From Candida dubliniensis CD36 (Eukaryota > Ascomycota > Pichiomycetes > Serinales > Debaryomycetaceae): a stretch of 64,000 nucleotides of DNA. Shown piece by piece: positions 19,639-30,893 of this stretch. The stretch covers positions 1,612,001 to 1,676,000 of the forward strand of contig NC_012867.1 of NCBI RefSeq assembly GCF_000026945.1, written 5' to 3'. A model generated the notes under the pieces. That model saw only the letters and a program-made list of their open reading frames with translations. It was not told the DNA's origin and did not search any database. Numbering within the stretch: the stretch's first letter is position 1; every line of letters begins with the position of its first letter. The translations under genes were made by a program, and so were the position numbers.

Positions 19639-20229
19639 TTATTCTAAACTATGACTAGGAACAGATGGGAAGAACCCTTCTTCCTGAATTTTCACTGCTC
19701 TTTGTTGATTGTATTTCTTCTTTTGATGAGCCATCAATCTACTTTTATAAATATCTTGATTCAATTGATACAATTTGAATTTAAACTCCAGGATTTTCTT
19801 ACTTGATTCTTCTAGTTCTTTGGTAACTTCATTCAATTCTTGTTTCAATTTTTCATATTTCGACTCTGTAGATTTGTCTTTATCCTTTTCCTTTTCTTTG
19901 TTGTTATCCTTCAGTTTCCAATATCCTGCCACCGTGTTCCAAATATAAGGTTTTTCCGTCTCAACATCTTTCTCCAATTTTGATTTTTTTTCTGTTAGTT
20001 TCTGTTTTTGGTCTAGTAGTTCTGTGTATTCTTCGGGATGTATAGCATTAGCAAATTGATCGTCTGATAAATGTTGGGGACAAATGTAGAAAAAATCACC
20101 GTTACCATCAGCTAGTAGTACTGTTGTTGCTGGCTTATAACATATGAGACAAGCTTTTGAATCCAGAGAAGCAACTAGTTTGACATGATATTTATTTGGG
20201 AATGGGGGTTGCAGTTGTGGTTTACTCAT
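19639..20229 (-). CDS. VFA1: Vps4-associated protein Vfa1
   Basis: The 196-residue protein resembles the fungal Vfa1 family. It has an N-terminal zinc-binding-like module (ACLICYKPATTVLL, then FYICPQHL at about 27-56, giving C-x2-C ... C-x2-H). A long charged helical or coiled-coil region follows at about 70-170. Vfa1 binds the MIT domain of the AAA ATPase Vps4 and stimulates it, acting with ESCRT-III in endosomal sorting. The C-terminal part, ending in a short hydrophobic/Pro patch, is where the family carries its MIT-interacting motif. The linker is Lys/Glu-rich (KEKEKDKDKS). The start is the first ATG. Confidence 0.8.
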   Translation of the reverse strand: MSKPQLQPPFPNKYHVKLVASLDSKACLICYKPATTVLLADGNGDFFYICPQHLSDDQFANAIHPEEYTELLDQKQKLTEKKSKLEKDVETEKPYIWNTVAGYWKLKDNNKEKEKDKDKSTESKYEKLKQELNEVTKELEESSKKILEFKFKLYQLNQDIYKSRLMAHQKKKYNQQRAVKIQEEGFFPSVPSHSLE

Positions 20230-21641
20230 AGTACAATTATCAATCTCTATAATATACCCTTACAATGGTGTCTCTCTCTTATCGTCTTCAAGGACTAACT
20301 GTCTCAAAGAAAGATGAGAAACCTCCCAATATAATTCCTTTTGATAAGTAAAAATGGTCGTGCGACTTTGGTGAAAAATATGGGTCGATCTTACTTTTAC
20401 TGTGTGTACAAAAAATTGCAACATTACATCCCGTCAAATGATTTGAACTGTTTGTGTGAGTGAGTTCTAGAATGGGAATATTCTTCTATATGTCATTATT
20501 TGTTTTTATTAACAAACTCAATTGGTCTTTTCACTTCATTTTGGTGTTAATCAAACGATGTTTTGGTCCTACTTACTCCAAAATATATAGATAAAAGATC
20601 TTGAATATTATTATTATTCAATTTGTAAAGCATGCAGGGGGGGAAAAGGAGGAAGAAGAAGAAGAAGAGGAGAAGGCATTGGTTACACGTCTTGAAAAAT
20701 TAGCTGAAAAATGTGGAGATGGTTATTATTGTTTGTTCTTCGTCTTCTTCCTTTTAGTTAAGAACTCTCCCCTTATTTTAACTTATTCTCCCAAAGTTAT
20801 AAAAGATTTTCAAAAATTCTACAAAATTTTCGTGTTTCACGTGTAATTTTCTTGTATTTAATTATTATTATTATTAATTAATTAATATGCACTTTTATTG
20901 TGGTCTCCCAATTTGCTTTCTTCCACATACATACAAGTACATTCTAGTATGTATGATTACAGAATTTCTAAAAACGGCAATAATAATGTCGCAGTGGTAG
21001 ATTTACACGACAAGAAAAGAAAAAAGAGAACAACAAACACAACCACAACCACAACCACCAACGACCACGACATTATTGGATTAACCTTTGACCAATGAAA
21101 CAGCTTTATCTGACAATGCTTCTCCGCACCCACCCGCTCTAGTGGTTTACTCAATACTAAGTTGAGCCTATCAAATAGGAGAGACTAATCATTGGTATAA
21201 ATCAAAATATAGCTAAACATACCTCAATTGATAATACTGTATTTCACTTATAATGTATTTTGTGGTTTCCTCATTATACCGGTGTAGTGTGTAGAATCAT
21301 TAATTAACACGGGGTGAAAATCAACAACAAACGACATCACGACACAATTCCCACAGTCATTTTTTTGATGCTTAGGCGTATGTCGTGTTTTTTAACCCTA
21401 GAAAAGAAGGCGAGGAAACTAACAACAACAAACTTTGGAACGGAAAAGAGAGTGCGAGAAAGGCAAAAATCACAGCAAGGGAAAAAAAGTTCTTAGTTAA
21501 AGAAATAGAAAATTTTCTAATTGAACAGAACAAAAAGAAGGAAAAAAAAAAAACACATCATTTTTTTTGTCCAGACAGCAATTCAACAACGAAAAAGACT
21601 CATCTCTGACCTAACCGAACCCTAATATTTCATCACCAAAG
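20230..21641. other. VFA1-GLC7 divergent intergenic region
   Basis: No gene is supported in about 1.4 kb. The GLC7-proximal part contains AACCCTA motifs at 21394-21400 and 21618-21624, which match Tbf1-type sites. The second lies within the predicted 5' UTR exon. A (GAA)n-like stretch (about 20650-20672), (ACCACA)n at about 21042-21060 and an attaatta run near 20875 are simple repeats. The frame at 20601-20846 is a translation of the GAA repeat and starts at TTG, so it is not called. Confidence 0.5.
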
Positions 21642-21796
21642 GTATGTTATAATATAGAAGATAGTATAGAGCACTGTTGATTTGATTAAAAGAAAGTAGT
21701 CTTCAATTTATTTTTTTTTTCAAATGTGTTTCTTGCTGTTTTTTTTTTGAAAGAGAAAAAATTTATAGTGTGTCCTTTGCTTACTAACAATTTCAG
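21642..21796 (+). other. Predicted 5' UTR intron of GLC7
   Basis: A GTATGT donor is at 21642-21647. A perfect TACTAAC branch site is at 21782-21788. TTTCAG ends at 21796, 14 bp before the GLC7 ATG. The 155-nt length and the signals are those of Candida introns. Removing it does not change the protein because no in-frame ATG precedes it in the upstream exon. Confidence 0.8.
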
Positions 21797-21810
21797 TTAT
21801 AAAACCTACA

Positions 21811-22803
21811 ATGTCAAACAACATCGACGACGATTCCATCTCTGTTGACAATATTGTCGACCGTCTTTTGGAGGTGAGAGGATCGAGACCTGGAAAACAA
21901 GTTACATTAACCGAAAATGAGATTAGATTCCTTTGTACTAAAGCCCGTGAAATTTTCATCCAGCAACCTATTCTTTTAGAATTAGAAGCACCAATCAAGA
22001 TTTGTGGTGATATCCACGGACAGTATTACGATCTACTCCGTTTATTCGAATATGGTGGCTTCCCCCCTGAGGCCAATTATTTATTTTTGGGGGACTACGT
22101 TGATCGTGGTAAACAATCATTAGAAACAATTTGCCTTTTACTTGCCTACAAGATCAAATATCCAGAAAACTTTTTCATTCTTCGTGGTAACCATGAATGT
22201 GCCAGTATCAACCGTATCTATGGATTTTACGATGAATGTAAAAGAAGATTCAACATAAAGTTATGGAAGACATTCACAGATTGTTTTAATTGTCTTCCAA
22301 TTGCTGCCATAATTGACGAAAAAATTTTCACAATGCATGGAGGTTTGTCTCCAGACTTGAACTCTATGGAACAAATCAGAAGAGTGATGAGACCAACCGA
22401 TATTCCTGATGTCGGGTTGTTGTGTGATTTATTATGGTCAGACCCCGATAAGGATATCACTGGATGGTCAGAAAATGACCGTGGTGTGTCGTTCACTTTT
22501 GGACCGGATGTTGTGTCTCGATTTTTACAAAAGCATGATATGGACTTGATCTGTCGTGCCCATCAAGTTGTTGAAGACGGATACGAGTTTTTCAGCAAAC
22601 GACAATTGGTGACATTGTTTTCGGCACCAAACTATTGTGGTGAATTCGATAATGCTGGTGCCATGATGTCAGTTGATGAAAGTTTGTTATGTTCATTCCA
22701 AATTTTGAAACCAGCAGACAAGAAACCAAGATACGCCCCAGCAAATGTGGCAAACAACCGACCAGGAGCCAATCAAAGAAAACCAAAGAAGACTGTGAAA
22801 TAA
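21811..22803 (+). CDS. GLC7: Protein phosphatase 1 catalytic subunit Glc7
   Basis: The 330-residue Ser/Thr phosphatase is nearly identical to PP1 catalytic subunits. All metal ligands and catalytic residues are visible: GDIHG (Asp67, His69), GDYVDRG (Asp95), RGNHE (Asn127), His176 and His251. The SAPNYCG loop is near 272-278. Glc7 dephosphorylates many targets in glycogen metabolism, mitosis, ion homeostasis and septins, with location set by regulatory subunits. Relative to human PP1 the N-terminus is three residues longer. The C-terminus is a basic tail rich in Pro/Lys instead of the TPPR site. The S. cerevisiae gene, as I recall, has an intron inside the coding region; here the intron is in the 5' UTR (21642-21796). 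Confidence 0.97.
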   Translation: MSNNIDDDSISVDNIVDRLLEVRGSRPGKQVTLTENEIRFLCTKAREIFIQQPILLELEAPIKICGDIHGQYYDLLRLFEYGGFPPEANYLFLGDYVDRGKQSLETICLLLAYKIKYPENFFILRGNHECASINRIYGFYDECKRRFNIKLWKTFTDCFNCLPIAAIIDEKIFTMHGGLSPDLNSMEQIRRVMRPTDIPDVGLLCDLLWSDPDKDITGWSENDRGVSFTFGPDVVSRFLQKHDMDLICRAHQVVEDGYEFFSKRQLVTLFSAPNYCGEFDNAGAMMSVDESLLCSFQILKPADKKPRYAPANVANNRPGANQRKPKKTVK

Positions 22804-23818
22804 TCAAGTTTACGCAACAAGCCTTGAAATGGATAAAATTGTTGTCCCTGTTATTATTTTATTATTCTTGTTTCTTTTTTATATTCACTAACTTACAAAC
22901 ACATACAGACACACACACACACACACACAAACACACACATATAAACACACAAGATCCCGTTACCCACATCAACCTCCAACGTCAAACACAATCACAATTA
23001 ATTACAAACTTCGACACGCAAATGCATATATTTTTTTGCAATTCATTGTATCACCATACCTTTTTTTTTGTATATTAGATCCCCTTGAGCAATAATTACT
23101 TTCCACTACCACTTCCACTTCCACTTCCAGTTCTTGATTTGTTTGTTTATTCAATGCATTATTGTATAAAAGAAAAGTTAATCTTTATTAGACATTAATT
23201 GGGTTGTACCATATATAGAGTCTTTTTTTTTTTTCCATTATTATTATTGCCTTACATAGTTGAGTGGGGGGAGAGGTACAACTACTTTCTTCTTTTACTA
23301 CTTCTCTTGTAAATTTTGTATATTACGAAACCGGTAAAAAAAAAGAGTAGAATATTTCATATTTTTTATTTTTTTTTTTTTACCAATGAAAGTTAACGAT
23401 TTATTACAATCAATTTGATGATGAGAAAGAAAGAATGTTGAATGGGATGGTATGGTATGGTATGCTTTATTTATATATATATATGATTAGTTTTTTTTAA
23501 AAAAAAAGAACAAAGAATTAAGTTAAAGTGTTGAATATTTTCGGGTTTATCATTCGATCGGTTTTGGTGATGCTATATTTTCATATCGGGATTTTGATTT
23601 TTGTTGAGTATGTGAGTATGTGTGTGAGTTAATGTGTGTGTTAAAATAGTGAGTGATTTGGTTACTTCTTTTTCTTATTTTTGTTGTTTTTTTATATCAC
23701 GTATCTTTTTATTATTGTTATTGTTATTGTTATTGTTTAGTTTCTTTTTATATATAAGTTTCATATATTATACGTATTATTAAGAAGACATGTAGAGTGA
23801 CTAACTGTTTTTCAACAT
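22804..23818. other. Convergent intergenic region GLC7-SRP102 with simple repeats
   Basis: No gene is seen. Both flanking genes end here. Simple repeats are dense: (CA)n at about 22900-22940, (CCACTT)n at about 23105-23125, (GGTAT)n at about 23446-23464, tatata at about 23475, and (TTATTG)n at about 23711-23737. Several A/T homopolymers are also present. Confidence 0.6.
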
Positions 23819-24718
23819 TTAGGGATTAACAACTTTTTCATCAATCCAATTTTCCCATTGATTGGTTTTGTTTTTCAAAACGCTACCACCAATGAAATCA
23901 ACATTACCTTCCAACTTATCAAAAGTGAAATTTCCTGAACCAACAACACTCATCCAAAATGCTCTCAAACTATCGCTGTTAATACCATCATTATTGTCAC
24001 CATTGACACTATTACCATTATTATTACCATTCTCATTAACATTATCATCGATACCAGAAGTTTTCTCAACATTTTCAATTTCATGACGGATCAATTTATT
24101 GATTTCCAATTCTAATTTTGTCTTTATTTTATGAACAGGAATTGAATCAAATAAATCAGTTTTATTAATAGCAATCAAGAAATCAACTCCATTAGGTGTC
24201 CGTTCAGTAATACTAAACAAATTGTACAAGAATTTAACAATACTTTCCAAATTGGTATCATCATTGATATTAACACTTGAAGAATCAATCATATATATGA
24301 TCCCTTTAAGATTTCTTAATGTTATTTCATCGATTATTAATCGTTCAAACACTTTTTGTAATTTCAAATGTCCAGGATAATCAATCAATTGATATGGTTT
24401 ACCAATTGATGGACTGGAAATTGGTAAATTTATCTTTGTCACATTTTGTTCTAATGATGACACTGTGGTGGTGGTAGTAGTAGTAGTAGTCGTAACATCT
24501 TGCTCATCATTGGATAATTGTAGTAATTTGTAGAAAAAGGATGTTTTCCCAGAATTGTTAGCTCCTAGTATAAGGAAAGTTGGATGATAAAGTGACGATT
24601 TCTTGGATGTGGTGGTAGTTACGAGAGATTTCAACCCACCAGTTTGTATAAAAAAAATGAATAGGATTAAAATAAATCCTAGTAAGATTGTTAATAATGA
24701 AATTAATACCGCATCCAT
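23819..24718 (-). CDS. SRP102: Signal recognition particle receptor beta subunit
   Basis: The 299-residue protein has an N-terminal transmembrane anchor (about 4-25). A small GTPase domain follows: GANNSGKT P-loop at 52-59, DYPGH switch motif near 115, and NKTD base-recognition motif near 187. This is the SRP receptor beta subunit, which anchors the alpha subunit Srp101 to the ER and helps dock signal-peptide-bearing ribosomes on the translocon. The usual Rab-type DxxG is a DYPGH variant, as in the SR-beta family. Two low-complexity insertions enlarge the domain: a Thr run (about 78-88) and an Asn-rich loop (about 215-245). Such insertions are common in Candida. It is divergent from NFU1, with a shared promoter of about 300 bp. 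Confidence 0.9.
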   Translation of the reverse strand: MDAVLISLLTILLGFILILFIFFIQTGGLKSLVTTTTSKKSSLYHPTFLILGANNSGKTSFFYKLLQLSNDEQDVTTTTTTTTTTVSSLEQNVTKINLPISSPSIGKPYQLIDYPGHLKLQKVFERLIIDEITLRNLKGIIYMIDSSSVNINDDTNLESIVKFLYNLFSITERTPNGVDFLIAINKTDLFDSIPVHKIKTKLELEINKLIRHEIENVEKTSGIDDNVNENGNNNGNSVNGDNNDGINSDSLRAFWMSVVGSGNFTFDKLEGNVDFIGGSVLKNKTNQWENWIDEKVVNP

Positions 24719-25014
24719 AATTTCAATTTTTTTGGTTCTTCCCTTTTATTCTAATATTTCAAACCCAGAAAGACGATTAGTAGTAGTATTCTTTTTTGGA
24801 TTGGTGGATCATCATTATATAGGCAAAAAAATTTTTGGTTCTTTTCTCACAAACAAACAATTGAAAAAAATATTCTATGCTTGTCGTGGGCACTGGAACA
24901 ATTTTTCAATACAATACAAAAAAAACAAGTAACAATAAAATAATGATGATGAGAATTGCATCAATCGAACTACACTTTCCATTTTTTCCTTTTGAATCAT
25001 CTTTACCTAATATA
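24719..25014. promoter_or_regulatory. Shared SRP102/NFU1 divergent promoter
   Basis: The 296 bp between the two divergent starts must hold both promoters. It is AT-rich, and no specific factor site is recognised. The frame before the chosen NFU1 start runs through this region but has no organelle-targeting character until residue 47. Confidence 0.5.
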
Positions 25015-25785
25015 ATGTTCACATTTAGTAGAACTATCCCACGATCTTTACTTCATTACAAACCAATAACCAAGAAAACCCCATTGATAACCACCATAAG
25101 AAATCTTTTCATTCAAACTTCAGAAACCCCCAATGAACAAGCATTAAAGTTTTTACCACTGATAAAAATTTTACAAGATAATCAAACCAAAGAATTTTTA
25201 AGTGGTCGAGAAGCTGCATCATCTCCATTAGCACTTAAATTATTTAGTATTGATGGTATAAGATCAGTTATGTTTGGTAGTGATTTCATCACTATAGAAA
25301 AATTAAATAATTTTGATTGGTCACTTTTAAAACCCGAGATTTTTTCTATATTAACAGAATATTTAACTAATGGTACCCCGATACTATTAGAAGATGGAGT
25401 TGACGAAGATGGGAATTCATTATTAACTAATGATATGGCTATAAATGAAGATGACGATGAAGTTGTATCGATGATCAAAGAGTTGATTTTCACCAGAATA
25501 AGGCCGGCAATTCAGGATGATGGTGGTGATATTGAATTTGTCAATTTCAATGAAGAAGATGGTACAGTATATTTACGATTAAAAGGAGCTTGTCGTAGTT
25601 GTGATTCTAGTTCTGTGACATTAAAGAATGGGATTGAAAGTATGTTAAAACATTACATTGAAGAAGTCAACCTGGTGGAACCAATTGAAGAAGAACAAGA
25701 AGAGATTAGTGTTGAATCATCAACGGTTAAACCAATAAATAGAGATGATCTGTCTTCTGTTTCTTCTTCCCCACCATCATTGTAA
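25015..25785 (+). CDS. NFU1: Mitochondrial iron-sulfur cluster scaffold Nfu1
   Basis: The 256-residue product has a basic, Arg/Ser/Thr-rich mitochondrial presequence (1-35). The Nfu N-terminal domain (about 36-135) follows, then the NifU-like C-terminal domain (about 150-225) with the cluster-binding GACRSC motif (Cys193 and Cys196). Nfu1 passes 4Fe-4S clusters to lipoate synthase, aconitase and respiratory enzymes in the matrix. The frame is open further upstream to an ATG at 24877. I chose the ATG at 25015 because the protein then starts directly with a good presequence, and the extra 46 residues have no conserved character. An intermediate MMM start at about 24943 cannot be excluded. The C-terminus has a Glu-rich tail. 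Confidence 0.9.
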   Translation: MFTFSRTIPRSLLHYKPITKKTPLITTIRNLFIQTSETPNEQALKFLPLIKILQDNQTKEFLSGREAASSPLALKLFSIDGIRSVMFGSDFITIEKLNNFDWSLLKPEIFSILTEYLTNGTPILLEDGVDEDGNSLLTNDMAINEDDDEVVSMIKELIFTRIRPAIQDDGGDIEFVNFNEEDGTVYLRLKGACRSCDSSSVTLKNGIESMLKHYIEEVNLVEPIEEEQEEISVESSTVKPINRDDLSSVSSSPPSL

Positions 25786-25948
25786 ATAGTTAAAAATCAT
25801 TTCAATAAACAGACTTTGTGTCAAATTGCCAAGCAGGTTGTATATGTATCTTTTTATTGTTTGTTATCAGTATAAATATAATAAAAACTCCTAAACTAAA
25901 AGAAGAAACAAAACAAAACCTGTAAAACAAACAAAAAAAATAATTTTT

Positions 25949-26031
25949 TTATTCCTTGTTTGACTTATCTACACCCAATTTGAAATAATAATATGGATAA
26001 CCTCTTGCTGGTATCAAATAATTGGAGTACC

Positions 26032-26067
<36 letters not shown>

Positions 26068-28375
26068 AAATTGCCGTATTTCTATTATTGTCACCAGCCA
26101 CAGAATTTGCAGCACTAGCACCAGCACCAGGAGGTGGGGGTGGAATCGGACCAGGCAAAACATTGGCAAATTGGTAAGGAGTAGCAGGATAGCCATAATA
26201 ATATGGCATCATTGGTTGATAAGTATAATATGATTGATTTGCCACTGTTGCCGCTGCAGCTACTGCAGCTGCTGTTGTGGCAGCCACGGTATTGTTTGTT
26301 CCAATTTGATTAGAATTAGTAATAGATAAACCATTGTGGTTATTATTTTGTTTCAATTCTTTATTTGAATTTGATTTTTGAATGGCAAATGAAGATTGAA
26401 TGACAATAGGGTTAAAATGTCCAACATTGACCACTTTATTATTTGTCATTAATATGGCTCGAATAGCCATTTTAAATGTCTTATAAAATACAAATCCAAT
26501 CTTACCTGATTTATGATCATCTTCATATTCATGATAAAATTGAGGTTTAATAATTTTGGCCGATTTGATTATTCCAAATTGACTCCAAAATGATTCCCAT
26601 GTACAATCATCATTATTAAATACAATAGGTAAATTATTTACATAAATATTTGTTTCTTGATAATTTAAACTTCGTGAAAATTGATTAAAAATAAATACTG
26701 GATTAGGGAAACTAATGGATATCTTACAATCTTTCCCCATTGATAAGTATAAACTGTTAGATTGAGCAAACAAATAATGATTATGTTTATGTTGGGCAAT
26801 CGTTATTGAGAGTTTACCTTGATTTGGGGCTTGATGATTGGTTGCTTCATTTTCATTTTCATTATCATTGCCATTGCCATCTTCACCATCGTCACTTGGT
26901 AGCTCGTGCTGTTCAAATTTGGCATCTTGTAAAAATGAAGGTAAATTGTTGACATCCAATTGATTAAATTCTTCCCAAGTTAATCCATTCAAATAATACA
27001 ATATTCGTAAAGTATTTTCCATTACATTGTTATTGTTATTGGTGTTGTTGTTGTTGTTATTGCTTGGTTGCTTGAATTTAATAAATCCAAAATCCAAAGT
27101 TTTGATCTCTTCCAAAGTTGCTCCCTTATCAGAAAGTGGGAAATATATTTGATCCACTAAAGTCCCAAAACTATTAAATTTATTGATAAACCCAGTAAAT
27201 TCCTCTTGATTCAATTTTATTCGAGGCAAGAAATTGAGCAAGTTTTCAACAATTATAAGATTAAAATTATCCATTGGTCTTGTTGGATTGTTTGCAGTTG
27301 GACTAGTTGCATTAGTGGTGTTGGCCAAATTTGGGGCACCAGGAAACACAAATCGTTCCTTTCGATTAAGATATTTATTGAGAAATAATGGAATATTAGT
27401 ATTATTATTGAAAATATTGGGGGTATATTTGTTATATTTTTTAATCAAAATATCAACATCCAAATGATTAGAAAATTTAACAATGGCAAATGATGACAAT
27501 GGAATAGTGGAAATATTGTTATTATCATTATTGAAAATTTTCACCTCTTGTAATGATTTAAAATATGAATTGTCCATTAAAAATTCAAACAATTTATGCT
27601 TGGGTTCAGTTGACTCCAATATGGTGATTGACTCTGTGTCTGTTTCTGTTTCCGTTTCCGTTTCCGTTTCCGTTTCCGTTTCCACTTTTTCACCTTCACC
27701 TTTGCCTTTGACTTCACCTTCTTCCGGAGAATTATAATTATTATTATTATTATCAAACATTAAATTACTCGACAAATTTTTAATGAAAAGAATTCCTGGA
27801 TGGGATATAAACTTTGAATAATCCAATTCATAAACAATTTGTTCTTGATACAATTTATAAATCAAATCATCCAATTCCTTCTTTGTAGTAAAACCTATGT
27901 TGAAATAATTGGTTGTTGCTTTATCAATTTCCGTTTTCTCTTGATGATGATCATGATGATAAACTGCAGATATACCTGAACATCCAGAAATGAAATTCTC
28001 AACTTCTTGTCTTCCTTGTTTATCATTAATAGGAATTCTAACAATAATTGGAAAATTATTAAAAGTTTGCCCATTACCACATTGACTAGTGAAAATGTAT
28101 TCATTCAAACATTCAATCAACTCTTGTTTTGGTTCATCTTGAGGATGTTCCCGTTCTTCGTTCTGTTGTTTAATCTGTTGGTTAGACGATTCTGCTACTG
28201 CTACTGCTATCGATTCACCTTCATGCTTGTTACATTTTGTTTTATCTTCTGGGTCTGTTTCTGGTTTATTCTTGGTATCTTCATTGGATATTTTGCTGGA
28301 AATCAGTGACATTGAAGGTGATTCCAAATTACTTGATCTCGATATGCTCAATGAGCTTGATGATGATGTTTTCAT
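25949..28375 (-). CDS. Multi-RRM RNA-binding protein
   Basis: The 808-residue protein has at least two clear RNA recognition motifs, at about 370-458 and about 578-660, with RNP2-like LIIVENLLNF and IYVNNLPIVF strands. More diverged RRM-like segments are near 105-170 and 190-320. The N-terminus is Ser-rich. Residues about 228-248 are a Thr-Glu dipeptide repeat. The C-terminus has poly-Ala runs and Tyr/Pro-rich prion-like sequence (PYYYGYP and similar), a composition seen in proteins that enter stress granules or P-bodies. Among yeast proteins it could correspond to Rie1 (YGR250C) or Rim4, but I cannot decide. A role in mRNA fate is inferred from the domains. The start is the first ATG, and the gene has an unusually long upstream intergenic region. 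Confidence 0.8.
27635..27685. repeat. In-frame hexanucleotide repeat (TTTCCG) inside the RRM gene
   Basis: About seven TTTCCG/TTTCTG units run in tandem and encode the Thr-Glu repeat of the minus-strand protein. A perfect in-frame hexanucleotide can expand and contract without frameshift, so length variation between strains is expected. Confidence 0.85.
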
Positions 28376-30557
28376 AATAGGTGCAAAAAAAAAATAAAAT
28401 GAAACTGAAAATGAAAAACCACTATCTATATATATATGTATATATCAAGAGACCATTAACTGGAAAGTGAATGGAAATAGGAATTTTTTTGTAAAAAATT
28501 AGAAAGAAAAAACCAGGAAGAAGAACAACAACAATTCAAATTGAAAAACCAGGTGACAAGTGAAAACAAAAAGAGTCCATCCAAAATATTCCTATTATAT
28601 TTGGGTTCAATTAAATTTCCTTCCCAATTACAAAAACCGACGGACCGATTGTAGTAAATGTTTTTGTTTTATTTGTTGTTTTTTTTTTTTTTGCAATTTG
28701 TTTGTGTCCTTCCTTCTTTATTTTTTCAAGGAAAGTGGTAGTATATAAGAAAAAAAAAAAAACCAACAACAACAATAGGGAGATAAAGTTAGATTATAAT
28801 ATGATTATTCTTCTATATTATGTTTTAGACTTTTTAATAATAAAAAAAGAAAGATTCACTTGTTAAATGTATCAAATTGTATAGTTTAGTTGGAAATGGG
28901 TCTTGGTCGGGCGTAATTAATGCTGCGTTTTTTTTTCTTTTTTTTAAAAAAAAGTTATTAAGGGAAGAACTTCAAGCAAATATCCTTAATAGATAATAAT
29001 TTTTAAACCAAACGTCAAGCTTCTGATGTAAAACTGAATATCTTGAAACGTCTTTCTTATGTTAAACGGTTATTGATTTTTGATTTATGTTTTTTTTTTT
29101 GTTTTTTGTTTTTAGTAGGAATTTCAATCAATCTTTGTTTTTGAGTAAGAAAAGAAAATACTAAAAAGACCCAACAATGAATTAATAATAATAATAATGG
29201 ATAGATAATAACAATAACAATAATAAACTAAAATAAAAATTAACCAAAAGAACAATCGACCTTGTTCGGTTAATTCTCTTTTTTTAGTATATATGATGTA
29301 GATTATAATGATACTTGATTGGTAACAAAACAAATTATAAGGTGATTTTTCTTTCTTTCTTTCTTTCTTTTTGTTGTTTTGAATTCAAACTCAATACAAA
29401 ATTGTCAATCAAAAATTGGAATCACTTGACAATACCTATTAAGAAGAACGAGGAATAGGTAATTGTTGGCAGTAATGGTTTTGTCTGTATATATGTATAT
29501 GTATATGTGCTGTGTTGTATTGTATTGTGTTGGTGATTTTTAATGGAATGCAGAATCTATATGTCTTGTGTGGCAGGAAATAGAACACAAATTGAGAAAA
29601 GGGGAGGGGGTAGGGGGGAGGAGGAAATAAACGAGGAGCAGGAAGGGAAGGGAGAAGGGGGTAGGCAGGTAGGGAAGAAAATCTTTACGACGGTAATAGT
29701 TGCAATGGTTGCAGTAACGAATAGTTGGCTAGCTAGCTAGCTAGTAGTGGCTAATGTTAAAATGCGAAGTAAAGAAAACAAGAATTGCTGCTAATTAAAA
29801 ATTGTGTTATGGAACCTCACAAAAATCTCCAGAGCTTCCAAAACAAAAGGCAAAATATAATGATGTTGACGACTTGATTTCCCCCCCAAAAAAAAAAGAA
29901 TTAAGCTAACAATTGCAATTCCCTATAATTGCAAAATTAGATGGAATTTGGCAATACAAAAAAAGAAGGAAACAACTAAAAATAAATTTAAAGAGATTAC
30001 TTGCAAGTATTTATAAATGGATCAAGAGAAAGGGGAATTCTAATACTTAATCTGTTCAGTAATTAATTATTCTCCATTCTGTCGTTTGCCAAACTTAATT
30101 TCCCCTTTTACTTTCCTTATTATTTCCCCGGGGAGACGTTTTCCAATCGTTGTAATCTCCTCTCCCCACCCGCCTAAACCTATTATAACCTTTTAAAGCA
30201 AAGTTATAATCTCAAATAGAATAATCACAACACCACTGTATGTGTATACATTTAAAAGTATAATTATGCAGAATCATGTCTATTCTGTATGTACACAGGA
30301 ACTTTTTGTGTTTACGTGGAATATGAAGAAAATAGTCACACGAGCTCACACACTGCCACCACCACTACAGGCCAGGCGGTAGAAAAAAAGTTTTTGATGC
30401 AACTGGCACGACACAGTATGAGACGAAAGTGGCAACATCGACATACCTGATACAATCAAACTGAAAAAAAAAAAAAAACGCTACTAATAGAAACAGTCTA
30501 GAACAGCATCTATACACATACAAGCCAAGTTAAACAACCACTATCCACCTTCCAAGA
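28376..30557. other. Long divergent intergenic region (2.2 kb)
   Basis: No gene is supported. The region lies between the divergent RRM gene and the small gene at 30558. It contains many A/T homopolymers, a (TTTC)n run (about 29348-29370), a GCTA tetranucleotide run (about 29734-29744), and a purine-rich strand with long G runs (29601-29674). Frames in it are short or low-complexity translations. A long upstream region is typical of regulated genes in Candida. Confidence 0.5.
29601..29674 (+). other. G-run-rich purine tract (potential quadruplex)
   Basis: The plus strand has G runs of four, five and six within 18 bases (29601-29618). Three more runs of three to five G follow at 29645-29661, in otherwise AT-rich DNA. 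This satisfies the usual G-quadruplex sequence rule on the plus strand. Its position is about 1.2 kb upstream of the RRM gene start and 0.9 kb before the gene at 30558. Confidence 0.6.
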
Positions 30558-30893
30558 ATGGTTCACATAATTGACGAATTAAGTTTAAACGGGAATGATT
30601 ATACAATAGTAATCACTTTCAATCCAAAGGTTCATGACAAAGCACCCATGTCGATATACATCAACCAACAAGGAAATTACGAAATGGGTGATTACATTTA
30701 TACAATTTCTTCTTACTCAACATACTTGAACAACCTGACCAATAATGATCAAATTAAACTGCTTAATCAACTATTAGTGAAGAAATTCAATGTACCTATA
30801 TTTTTAAATATTAGTGGGGATATCGGGACAACTTCCAACGTTGAATTGTTTCGAGGCATTGTGGATTTGGTGGAGCACCTGAAACAGAATTAA
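30558..30893 (+). CDS. Small protein, possible proteasome assembly chaperone (Pba4/Poc4-like)
   Basis: The 111-residue protein has no signal peptide or transmembrane segment. Its pattern is a beta strand (YTIVITF), another (MSIYINQ), a third (IYTISS), a helix (about 52-75), then VPIFLNISGD and a final helix (about 92-110). This alternation and the helix-strand-helix end resemble small PAC3/PAC4-type proteasome assembly chaperones (Pba3/Pba4), which form a heterodimer that helps build the 20S alpha ring. The call is a fold-level impression only. The gene looks real because codon use is normal and the start follows a typical AC-rich leader. Confidence 0.65.
   Translation: MVHIIDELSLNGNDYTIVITFNPKVHDKAPMSIYINQQGNYEMGDYIYTISSYSTYLNNLTNNDQIKLLNQLLVKKFNVPIFLNISGDIGTTSNVELFRGIVDLVEHLKQN

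Noticed and set aside
20601..20846. Plus-strand frame with poly-Glu
   Set aside because: It starts at TTG, is mostly a GAA repeat followed by an AT-rich run, and shows no conserved motif.
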